Shown in pieces: positions 31,299 to 41,046 of a DNA stretch of 64,000 nucleotides. The notes under the pieces were generated by a model, which saw only the letters and a list, made by a program, of their open reading frames with translations, had not been told where the DNA came from and made no database searches. Source of the stretch: Aphrocallistes beatrix (taxonomy: Eukaryota; Porifera; Hexactinellida; Sceptrulophora; Aphrocallistidae); contig OY725488.1 in NCBI GenBank assembly GCA_963281255.1, positions 8,467,524 through 8,531,523 on the forward strand, written 5' to 3'. The first letter of the stretch is position 1, and each line of letters starts with the position of its first letter. Both the position numbers and the translations under genes were made by a program.

Positions 31299-33244
31299 AT
31301 GGTTTTGAGTGAAATATTTTCAATCTTTTGGAAGTCGATTCCTTATATTTTCGTTGCAACTCTCTGTATATATCTGTTCGTGGTGGTGATTCCCTTCTTG
31401 AGGCGTATCAAAATCGAGAGAGCACTCCCTGGTCCTCCCATCTCTCACTGGTTCTACGGACATATGAAAGATATGCGACCTCTTTCGAAAGGATTACTGT
31501 TTAAGAGAAAATATGCCGCCCAATACCCGAAACTGTGTAGATATGTTTTCGCACCATGGCTGATTCAAATTCAAACGTGCCATCCTGACACGATTAAACA
31601 ATTGTATTTGGAATTCAAATCATACAAGGGCGACATTCAATTGTTTAATTTTGGAAGAAACAATCTTTTTAGTGCAAATGGTTCCGAGTGGAAAGAGAAG
31701 AGGAAGATGCTCACTCCAGCATTCCACTTTGAAATGCTTAACCACTACTTCCAGCCGATGAACCAAACAGTCAAGATGATGCTGATGAGATGGGGCAAGC
31801 ACTCTGAACAATCTGAATATTTCGATTGCTGTAGTGACCTCAGTATTCTCGCACTCAACATATTTTTGCAATCAGCGTTTTCTCTTAAAAACTCGCTACT
31901 AGAAAGAGAGGGTTCTTCACTCCAAGAATACCTTTCAGCTCAAAACATCCTAAATAGATCGGCTGAATACCGTATCAGGAACCCTCTGTACAGGCTGAAC
32001 TTTATCTATAACCTTACTTCGCACGGCAAACGAACTCGCACTGCACAGGATTGTATTTCCAAAACGAACATGCAGTTTTTAGAAGAACGACGAGAGGAAA
32101 TTAGGATCCATGGTCCTGCTAATAAGAAAGATTTCTGCACTATCTTGTTGACAACTCCAACCTCTGATGGAAAGTTGCGATCTGATCAGGAAATTCAACA
32201 AGAAGTGAATACGTTCATCTTTGCAGGGCGTGAAACGACTTCCAACTCACTTAGCTGGGCTATTTATAACCTCGGAAAGTTTCCTGAACTGCAAAAGAAG
32301 TGTAGAGAGGAAGTACTCAGAGTCCTGGGTAAGCACCCTTCTCTCATTATATCAACTTTCTATCGAAAATTCTGCAATTAAGTTTCACTTTTTTTATGTC
32401 ATTGACATATATTTTAGTGCTTGTTCCGAGAATTATCATTTATTAACAAGCGCGCTTGTTACAATTGCTCATAATGATTAATTATAAGGTAGATAACATC
32501 TCTAAATACGTCTGTCTTACTGTTATAATCGATATCACTCGAAAAATTATTAAATTTGTACTTTTGATGAGTAATGATGACGTCATAACAGAGTGATGAG
32601 TTATGATGAGTCGACATTTTCGTCTGAGGTCAGAACTTAGTGGAGCCATAGCCAAAAGACTCCCACATGCCAAAAATCAGCTTTCTGTGCCTGGCAGTTT
32701 CTTCAATTTTGATGGAAATACTGAGGTGTACGAATACTTTTGGTAGGGAGTGTATAATATGCGTTTAAATATAGGTGAGAAGGATGAAGTTTCAAGTGAA
32801 GATATCAGTGAACTGACGTATCTGAGTATGTTCATTAAAGAATCACTCAGGATGTACCCGGTGGCTACATCTGTCAACAAGAAGAGCAACAAGCCGATTG
32901 TGATTGATGGACACGATATTCCTGTGGGTTCTCTTCTCAATATTGGCATTTATCAAGCGCACTTCTTAGAAGAATTCTGGCCGGAACCGGATAAATTTGA
33001 TCCAAACCGGTTTAGTCCAGAAAATATTGATAGAATCCATCCTTTCTCTTACTTGCCTTTCTCAGCAGGTGCTCGAAATTGTATAGGACAGAAATTCGCT
33101 CTGATTCAAATGCACATCTTTTTAGCTCTGCTTTTGAAGAAATTTAGTATTTCTCTCGATGAAAAACACTCATATGAGCCAACCATGCAATTAGTCATTC
33201 GAGCTGAGAACGGAATCAAGATCAAGCTTGATGCTGTGGAGTAG
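31299..33244 (+). CDS. Cytochrome P450, CYP4-like
   Basis: Exons 31299..32328 and 32775..33244 join at phase 1 to 499 residues, a normal microsomal P450 length. The N-terminus is a signal anchor (IPYIFVATLCIYLFVVVIPFL) followed by a proline-rich hinge (ALPGPP). The I-helix oxygen-activation motif is FAGRETTS, the K-helix ExxR is ESLR, the PERF region reads PDKFDPNRF, and the heme-binding loop is PFSAGARNCIGQKFAL with the axial Cys. The overall pattern resembles the CYP4/CYP46 clade of fatty-acid and sterol hydroxylases; the substrate is unknown. The intron (32329-32774) sits between the I and K helices and is mostly repeat copy B. No inactivating change is seen. Confidence 0.9.
32444..32707 (+). 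repeat. Dispersed intermediate repeat, copy B (inside P450 intron)
   Basis: This copy shares with copy A at 30463 the blocks starting TAACAAGCGCGCT and ending GGCAGTTTCTTCAAT, in the same orientation and order, about 2 kb downstream. It occupies most of the only intron of the P450 gene, so part of this intron came from a mobile-like repeat. Confidence 0.75.
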
Positions 33245-33591
33245 AGCAGTCTATTTTTTAAAACTTCTAGAATTAACTACATGAGCAAGTATGTATTTAT
33301 GTGTGAACTTTTACTTGGCTTGCTGTAGATCATGATTATATACTCACTGGTTATTGATCTAATCGAGCAGTTTAGTTGAAATAAAGCCCATAAAGGGGGC
33401 TTTGGGGGTTTCTGATAGAAAACGACAAAATTTAACCTGTTTTTGATCAAAAATAGGGCTTTTTGACTATTTTCAAATTATGCGCTGTTTGCCTTAATTT
33501 AATAATTATCCCAAAAGTGATAACAAAATTTGATATTATATCTTAGCTTTAATTTTATGAGAAATACGCACATGCTGTGTAACCGTTGCTG
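33245..33591. other. Intergenic, nothing recognised
   Basis: This 347-base AT-rich gap lies between P450 and the zinc-finger gene. It contains a small imperfect hairpin (AAAGCCCATAAAGGGGGCTTT, 33384-33404) and no coding sequence. Confidence 0.5.
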
Positions 33592-35313
33592 ATGGCTGCT
33601 TATAAGGACTGTCCCATATCCCAGCTTGTCAGGGACCCGAACGATTGGAGTCAGGGGGAGAGGTTGAATAAACAGGAGCTCAATGCTATTTTCACAGACT
33701 CAGAGTCCTCTTATGACGCCCGTCTAATCGTCCCTACATCTAAGTCCGCACAGAGCATATTCACTAGGCTGGAGAGCCAAGACGTCCTAACCCACTGCTC
33801 CAACTCTCTCTGCAACAAGAAACTGATATTCCACCGTCGGAGCTGTTACTTGTGCGGACGCGACTTCTGTTTTGAATGCACCTCTCACTACAGGGAGTTA
33901 GGGGGCTCACTCAGACAGACCTGCGCCCCCTGCTTCGCTGATCTCCACGTGAGGCAGCAGCCCGGACTCCAGAAGGACCTCAAAGGGTTCCTCTGCATGA
34001 AGCGCGGAGCTAAGAAGACACAGCCACAGAACAGATTCCAAAAACCTGTCCCATCTGATCGAAGGAACAGATTCGCTGTCGACGCGAACAAGGAGCTGGA
34101 GCGGCTGTGTGAGGGATTCTCAGAGAGCACCAGCACCCGCCTCAGGTCCTCCTTCAGCGAGCTAGTGAGCACCGCCAAGATGCCCAAGTGGCAGCAGGGC
34201 AAGTTCTGGCAGCCCGGGTCGGAGGTGAGGGCCTGCTACACCTGCAGGAAGGAGTTATCGTTCCTGCGCTTAGGCAAGCAGTTCTGCCGGGTCTGTGGGC
34301 GGGTATTCTGCTCCGAGTGCACCTCTCCCCTCCTCATGCTCTACAAGGACGCCAAGGGGAGTGCGGAGTGGGCAATTAACGGACTAGAAGGGTGTCCTAC
34401 CGACGAGCCTCCTGTCTTCCAGCTGTTGCGGATCTGCCGCAGCTGTCAGCTACAAGCAGAACGGCTCCTTATAGAGCGGAGCGTAGACGTGGAGAAGGGA
34501 GAGGAGCTGGAGACGAACATGGGGTTCATGGACAAACTACGAGACCTATACACCTTGCTATTGAAGCACAAGCTCCACGTGCTGCGAGCTCTGCCTTCCT
34601 TCGTGCGACGAGTGGAGGCACTGGCTGCTGGCAACAGCTCGGACAGCGACCTGGCGAGGGAACTGAGCAAGCAGCAGAGGGACCTGTCGGACCACTTCTC
34701 TCTGCTCGCGGTAGAGTTACAGAGTTTCCATTCCTTGGAGGCGGCCAGCTCCCGACAGCATGCCATCCTCAGCAACGTCTCCAAGGCATTCCTCTCCTTC
34801 CATCACGAGCACATGCCAACCTTCCGATGCGTAACTAGGGACCTACACGACATATTCACCCCGGATGTGATGGACATTATTTTAGAGCATAACAACTACT
34901 CCACTCTAAACTCCATCTACCTCGTGGTCAGACAGCTGTGTCTGGAGCTAACCTACGTCCTCTCCGAGCTCAGCATGTCTCAAGATCTGTTCGATAAGCT
35001 GGTGGAAGCCAGCGAGGTCATATTGGTAGAGCTGAGGAGCGTTGTTGAGAAAAGAGGCGAGGATTGGGAAGCACACAAGTCAGCGATCTCAGACATGGTG
35101 AAGACTCAGTGTAAGCAGAAGCCATTCGTGTTTGTTGGGAAACGAAAAGGACTCTACACCGAGAAAAAAATCTATCAAAAGGTGGAGAAGAAGTTGCTAT
35201 TCTGTATCAGGATATTAGAAGCTCGAACAGACGAGAAGTCGTTTGTGAACTCAAAGAGAACACTAACTTCTGTCCTTCCCAAGAAAGTATTACACCGCGG
35301 GGTTACAGTTTAA
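33592..35313 (+). CDS. Protein with two FYVE-like zinc fingers and helical C-terminus
   Basis: The 573-residue intronless product starts at the ATG at 33592. Two Cys-rich fingers are visible. The first (residues ~68-115) reads CSNSLCNKKL...RRSCYLCGRDFCFECT...TCAPC. The second (~212-285) reads CYTCRKELSFLRLGKQFCRVCGRVFCSECTSPLL...LRICRSC. The spacing and the CxxCGRxFCxECT core are FYVE/PHD-like. Neither has the full R(R/K)HHCR basic patch, so phosphatidylinositol 3-phosphate binding is uncertain. The rest is alpha-helical and may be coiled coil (LARELSKQQRDLSDHFSLLA). FYVE proteins act on endosomes. I cannot place it in a named subfamily; two divergent FYVE-like fingers in one protein are uncommon. 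Confidence 0.75.
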   Translation: MAAYKDCPISQLVRDPNDWSQGERLNKQELNAIFTDSESSYDARLIVPTSKSAQSIFTRLESQDVLTHCSNSLCNKKLIFHRRSCYLCGRDFCFECTSHYRELGGSLRQTCAPCFADLHVRQQPGLQKDLKGFLCMKRGAKKTQPQNRFQKPVPSDRRNRFAVDANKELERLCEGFSESTSTRLRSSFSELVSTAKMPKWQQGKFWQPGSEVRACYTCRKELSFLRLGKQFCRVCGRVFCSECTSPLLMLYKDAKGSAEWAINGLEGCPTDEPPVFQLLRICRSCQLQAERLLIERSVDVEKGEELETNMGFMDKLRDLYTLLLKHKLHVLRALPSFVRRVEALAAGNSSDSDLARELSKQQRDLSDHFSLLAVELQSFHSLEAASSRQHAILSNVSKAFLSFHHEHMPTFRCVTRDLHDIFTPDVMDIILEHNNYSTLNSIYLVVRQLCLELTYVLSELSMSQDLFDKLVEASEVILVELRSVVEKRGEDWEAHKSAISDMVKTQCKQKPFVFVGKRKGLYTEKKIYQKVEKKLLFCIRILEARTDEKSFVNSKRTLTSVLPKKVLHRGVTV

Positions 35314-35597
35314 TTTCTTCTCGGAACAACGAATATAGAAAATCTTTTGCTTTCCATTTACATATTTATATATTTGTTAGTTTTATTAAGAATTTTGCTC
35401 CTGGAGGATGTTTAGTATGGTTGCTGGCTCTACCTGCCAGAGGTACGTTTTAAATTCTCCTCCAATGAGTTGATGTAATTCCCATCTACTGTACAGTACT
35501 ACGATCACTTTACATACACTACAGCAGCAGTTCAATGTTTAACAATGATTACAATCGCTAATATAAATCAAACGTGAATTTCACTAAAGAAAGGAGT

Positions 35598-36832
35598 CTA
35601 CTTTTTCCTCTGAAAGAAATTCATAATCGCTGAAATGCACTCATCTGATACCCACCGTTCCACCAGCAATGCACACTCTCTGCGGTTTATCTTGTGCAGT
35701 GTCTCTTTCTGCGATTCTCTGATTATCTGTTTGGAGGATCTGAGTGAAATGGGGGGTGTATTCGCGTAATCCTTTAAGATTGAATCTATCTCCTCATCAA
35801 ATGAACCTGAAGGGATTATCTTCGTTATAAGACACCTTTCATAAGCTTCTTCTACGTTTAATTTCCTTCCAAAGAGGAGGACTTCATTCGCTCTAGCCGT
35901 CCCCATCATTTGCGGAAAAATATAAGAAGAACAGGCCTCTGGGCTCTGCCCTAAACTCGTGAAAGGCGTATGGAATGTGGCTGTGTCTTTCGCGAATACG
36001 AGATCACACAATCCAAGAGTGGTCACGGGAATGCCTACAGCTGGGCCATTGACAACCGCAATCAGCGGCTTATCAAAGTCTATGAAACTCGCCACAAACT
36101 TCTCTAGGACAATCCCGCCCTCTTTGGCCATCTTTTCTGGCCCCTCAGGCGGGATATCAGTAAAATTTCCAAGATCATTGCCACTGGAATAGTAATTTCC
36201 AGTTCCTCGAAGGACCGCAAATTTGACTGACTCGTCCTTGCTCGCTCTCCCCAGTAGCTCTCCAAGTTCCTTGTACATGCTCCAGGTGATGGCGTTGAAC
36301 TTCTTGGGTCTATTCAGTCTGATCTCCGCGTAGGACTGCTTAACACTGTACACGATGTCTGCGTCCATGTCCCCGGGGGCAACGGGTGGAGTTGACTGAT
36401 TTCCCGCGTCCTTGGAAACCAGTTCGTTCACATATGAGACATAGGAATCAGCTGCGGTGTCCTTAGACATTGTTCCTATCAGAAAATCAACAGAATATTC
36501 GTAAAATTAAATTCGAGAGAAAAAACTAGAGCAGATGAACTGGAACTACCTAGCTCGCTCCAAGCTGTCCACTTTGCCTTTCCGACAAAGTCCATCATCC
36601 CTGGTTTGGGTGTGTCGCACTTCCCTAGAGTCGATTGCTTGAATAATGCATACAGTCTAAGCTTGGCCTCGTTGCCCGGGTCTTTCGAGAGATTCGTTAC
36701 CCTATCCTGAGCAGCCTGGAACTCGCCTTTATTCTCAGATCCCAGCAGCCTTCTACAGAGTGGAGCTGCAGGCTGCGGGACGCTCCTCATACGTTGCATG
36801 CCAATGCTTGGAATTCTTCTTAGACTAAACAT
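35598..36832 (-). CDS. ECI2: ECI2, enoyl-CoA delta isomerase 2 with acyl-CoA-binding domain
   Basis: Exons on the minus strand are 36832..36550 and 36475..35598, phase 1, giving 386 residues (human ECI2 ~394). The N-terminus ([18 protein letters not shown]) looks like a mitochondrial presequence. An acyl-CoA-binding domain follows ([37 protein letters not shown]...KAKWTAW), then the crotonase domain ([70 protein letters not shown]). It shifts double bonds of unsaturated fatty acyl-CoAs for beta-oxidation. The glutamate in the SPEA stretch fits the catalytic acid of the family. The protein ends FQRKK, with no SKL-type peroxisomal signal, so the mitochondrial form is the likely one. Confidence 0.94.
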
Positions 36833-37285
36833 TCTAATTGAAAACACCAAACCTTTCCATTCACATAGTCGTTCAATTACTTCGTATTAACATAGGTAGA
36901 TAATAGCCCGAATGTTTCTCAAAAACAAGAATATCATTTATCGTATCGGATAACTCGACTGGGATTTCGATCAGTAAATAATCTCATTACGAATAGGTAG
37001 TTGTTATCCAGTTTAATTAATCCTGCATATTTCAGGGAACAAACAAAGATATATTTTGCAAATGGGATACGATGTGTGATTGGATAACTAATAGTACCAT
37101 AACAACATTATTTAATATTAATAAGTGTAATTAGATATTTGCAATATATCTATTTCGATCCTTGAAGTGAGTTGGAAATTATGCTGTGTAATTGAACAGC
37201 TTCACCAGCCAAAACGAATCTTATAAATTCAATTATTCCAATGCCTATGGTATTCTCGTATATTAGCTAGCTAGCATCTTGTCTC
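36833..37285. promoter_or_regulatory. Divergent promoter region of ECI2 and CPSF6/7-like genes
   Basis: This 453-base AT-rich interval lies between the divergent start codons of ECI2 (-) and the CPSF6-like gene (+), so both promoters must lie here or in unseen upstream exons. I see no clear TATA box or named motif and no coding sequence. Confidence 0.45.
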
Positions 37286-40200
37286 ATGTCTGCATCAGGG
37301 TTGGACCTGTACACTGGAGTGCTGGACATCCCAGTTCAGTTGGACTTGGAGGAGGTAATAGCTAGAGAGATGCAATACCTCCTAACGCATATTTATAGCC
37401 TAAATATTCGAGTTTCGTTCATATCATTTCCCTACAGAATGACAAACTGGATAATCCATCCAAACGCACTTGCTCAGAAGATCTCCTGGACGACGTGATC
37501 ACAGCTCCTGTCGCTCCCATACAGAGCTTCAAAGAGGAAAACGAAGACGACGTCAGTTCACACTCTAATACAATTTCTTGTCTAATTTTGTAGTTATTTT
37601 ATGTACTATTGTGTTTTAGTTGACACTGCATGACGAAGAGGGGAATGGACCTTTTGAAGGTAAGAATTATGTGTGAGTCTCGCTATACCATACATAATAC
37701 AGTCTTATAGCAAACAATGAATTGTCTAATTAACTTTTAAATACGAATTTTTTAAAAAATGTATTATATAAATACATTAACTAAAATATCTTCATTTAAC
37801 CGTTCGTAAGATTAGTGTACAACAATTGTGTGTCTGTATATTTGTATGTGTCATGATTGTATATACTGTATTCCGACTGTTCTAACCAGACTCAGGCTCA
37901 GTTCGAATCAAATCAGAGTTTGAACGAATTAAGCAGACTCAAGACACACTGGGTAAAACTACTCACGCAACCGCAGCAGACTTCTCCGCTCCCGGAATCT
38001 CTTTTGACCCCAATAAGAGGAACGCCATCTTCATTGGCAACCTAACATGGGTACCTGATTACTTATATTGTATCTACGTACATATATATATATGCAGTAC
38101 TGTTACGTGTAGATTGGAGTTGTATAGGAATTAATTATTTAGTAACGAAATTGTTATATGATAGTATGATGGGCTTGTGACGCCTTGCATTTTGTATTAA
38201 TTATACTAGTAAGTTGGTTTGAGAGCGATTCTGTATTATAGATTGCATGATATTTGCATGATATTGTGAGATAACTGTTTGCTCACTTCCTTTATGCGGA
38301 ATTTACCTTCCAATTCTAAAGACAGCCATCACTCCAAATGGACACGAATATATTCTATTCTTATTTATACTTATACTTGTTTACTTTTACTAGTTTGTAC
38401 TGCGTCTGAATGGCACTCGAAATGGAAATGATAATTGAGATCATCCTTAAATTTGTATTAGATAATTTTCTTGTAATTTTTAGTTTAGGAATAATTTTGT
38501 ATGTTGCTAAAGTTATTAAATAATAGTTTGATATATAGTTTTAAGATAAGAGTATTAAGTTGAGCGAAATCTTTTAAGTGCTTACTTTTATCGATTATCA
38601 ATTGTTTAGTGGACCACGGATGTTGACTTGGTTCAACTCTTGAAAGACAACGACTTTCCAGAAGTGAAGGCGATTAAATTTTTCGAGAACAGAGCAAATG
38701 GGCAATCGAAAGGGTATAAAAATAGACAAAACATTTCTTGAATAACATCAGAAACGCATTGTAGATTGTAATTCGACGGTTTTGCTCGATATTATAAGTG
38801 ATGTCTTAGTTTCGCCCTGATTGAGCTCAGGAACGAAGAGGTTGCTCAGGATGCCGTAGAGAAACTGAGAGACAGGTAACCCGGACAATTGGAAACTAAT
38901 TCAATTGATTGTATCGTTTGAATTTGAATGTATGTAGCCTAATCCACAACCAAGTTCCTGTCCTTGCCTTGGCTTCCAAGACGAGTGCTCACCAATTCGA
39001 ACAAAAATCAAGAGAAGGTAAGGCAGTGGTGAATGAGTGGATGGGAGATGTCTGAGAGAGTGCATGCTATGAATTATCTGATACTGCATTCTATAATTAG
39101 CATCAGATTCTAAGGGCACTAGAGGATCGGCAAAGCCAGGACAGACTGGAATGAAGAAGTCTGTAGAAGTTAAGCCGTTCCCAGCTCCTACGATACTCCC
39201 ACCACAAGCCTTAGGCGAGTCCTACCTTGGAATTGTTGATAGAACCAAGTACTATTGTTGCATATGCATACTGTGTCATGATCGTTGACTAACATCTTTA
39301 GGAGTGCAGGCGTACGCTGGTTTCCCGCCTCCCCCGGTGCTCTCGGCTGCAGGACCGCCCTTCCCGGATCCCGCTCAGCTCCTAGGTATGCACCCACCCG
39401 TTCCTCCCCCGGGGCTAGGTCTAGCGGGAATGCCGCCCCCAGTCCCTCAGGTCCCACTGCATCCAGCAGGAGGTAAAGCTAATCTTGAGTTGTGTGGTCT
39501 AACGGTGGAATGTTCTTATACGTGTGTACCCAGTTCTAGGCCCTTGTATGGGCAACGCGAAAGGACTAGCTCCTCACGTCAACCCAGCATTCTTCTCAGG
39601 CGCTCAGCCTCACGTAAGTTAGCTATCCTTAAAGCTGGGCGACCCATTGAGTTCCGTATTTGAATTACTTCCCTTCAGGTTGACATGTTCTCGAATCAAA
39701 TCAAGTGAGTTCTTGCTTCAATATGTTAAATACGTAGTTGGGTATCGTAGCATTGATATCTAATCTCTTCTCTAGGTTAGGTAAGCTGAATGTCACAAGT
39801 TGACCCACGAATAATTGTCTCGATATCGTAACATGGTATTTAGGTGAGGATAATGATGCGACTCAGCGAAACAAAGCTGTGTCGTATAACGCGATACAGA
39901 GAGCGCGCACAGAAATGAACTTAGGCAACTACGACTCTGCTATGGAGATCATACTGACTGCGATGTCCCTGATAAAGCAGTCCTCCTCAGACAACTCGCA
40001 AGGCACTCAGTTAGTGATTGAGTCTCTGCAGGATCGGTTGAGGGAAATAGAGAAACGCTCTCACTCCAGTAGAAACAACACCAGCGGTTCCAGGTATGTG
40101 TGTTCTCACATCTAATTATGGAAGTACCTCTGCGTGATAGAGGGGCCAGGGGGGACACAGTGGGCATACATTTCTTGGAAATAATTTTTTTGATAGTTAT

Positions 40201-40661
40201 CTTTTTCACGGTGGATTTTGGTTAGTGTTCGGGCTGTAGCGAATGCTGTTCACATCTTTGGACGATTTATCAGTATATATGTTGTGGGAGAATCCGAGTG
40301 TGCTCCCTACTACGGGTAGGCACACTCAAATTCTCCTGGGACCTGTGTCCTATCTGGCCCCATCCTCGCGCCACAACTGGCGTGATGTTTCGAATTCCAC
40401 GCACATAGTATATATCTGGCCCACACAAGCATTCGTACACAACTATGCTTTCCATCTAGACATCGTTCGCACAGATACGATCGCGATAGAGAAAGAGAGA
40501 CCAGAGACAGAGACAGAGAGAAAGACCGTAAGCGGGAGTATGAAAGAGAGAGGCGGGATCGGTCTCATGAAGACTCGAGACATTCCTCAAACTCGAGCCG
40601 TTCCCATGGAAACAAGTCCTACTCGGAGAGATTCCGAGAAAAGGAGAGATACAGACACTGA
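37286..40661 (+). CDS. CPSF6/CPSF7-like cleavage factor Im large subunit
   Basis: Fourteen exons join in frame: 37286..37354, 37438..37551, 37620..37659, 37890..38050, 38610..38713, 38810..38875, 38938..39017, 39101..39214, 39302..39472, 39540..39613, 39679..39704, 39776..39780, 39844..40093, 40460..40661; 491 residues. The RRM core (FIGNLTWWTTD, KFFENRANGQSKGFALIEL), the Pro-rich middle (GFPPPPVLSAAGPPFPDPAQ, HVNPAFF), the helical block (YNAIQRARTEMNLGNYDSAM) and the RE/RS-rich tail match CPSF6/CPSF7, which with NUDT21 binds UGUA sites and steers alternative polyadenylation. Unusual points are a 5-nt exon (39776-39780), a GC-AG intron (donor GCGAGT at 39215) and a GTCAGT donor at 37552. The exon map is manual; the small exons need transcript support. 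Confidence 0.87.
39776..39780 (+). other. Probable 5-nt microexon of the CPSF6/7-like gene
   Basis: The sequence TCTCTTCTCTAG, then GTTAG, then GTAAGC places a strong acceptor and a strong donor 5 bases apart. Exon 11 ends in phase 2 and direct joining to the exon at 39844 gives an immediate TGA; including the five bases restores the frame and reads K-L-G-E-D into the conserved block. This is inferred from frame and splice signals only. Confidence 0.6.
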
Positions 40662-41046
40662 GCTCAAGCATCGCATTGCACTATGTTGGAGCTCGAAGCC
40701 AACACTGCACTGCTGAATTGTGTACGCTCATTCATTACGTGGATTGAATTAGCTTGTATCGCTCTCATATCCAACGGCGATAACATATTCAAAATGTTTG
40801 ATTGATTGATTAACGATTATTAAACTTTATTTAATATAAAATGTTGTAATTGTAATTCGTTTATTCATCAATTAAACCAATTTTGGAGGTTATTACTGTC
40901 TTCTCATGACTCAAGTAAAGTAGCTACATATGTGAATATTCTACATATTATTCGCCTTAGATAAGTTCCTGATTTAGTCAGTTCTCCGCCGATGATTAGT
41001 AGAATCGTATTATCAAGGAGTGAGAAGATGCAGTTCGCTTTCTTGC
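40662..41046. other. Convergent 3' region, CPSF6/7-like (+) and NME8 (-)
   Basis: This 385-base gap lies between two converging genes and holds both 3' UTRs; AT-rich (TATTTAATATAAAATG near 40830). No gene or repeat is recognised. Confidence 0.5.

Noticed and set aside
40243..40716. 157-codon open frame at the end of the CPSF6/7-like gene
   Set aside because: It crosses intron 13 and reads the RE-rich last exon in the wrong frame; the alternative frame gives the conserved RE/RS-rich tail.
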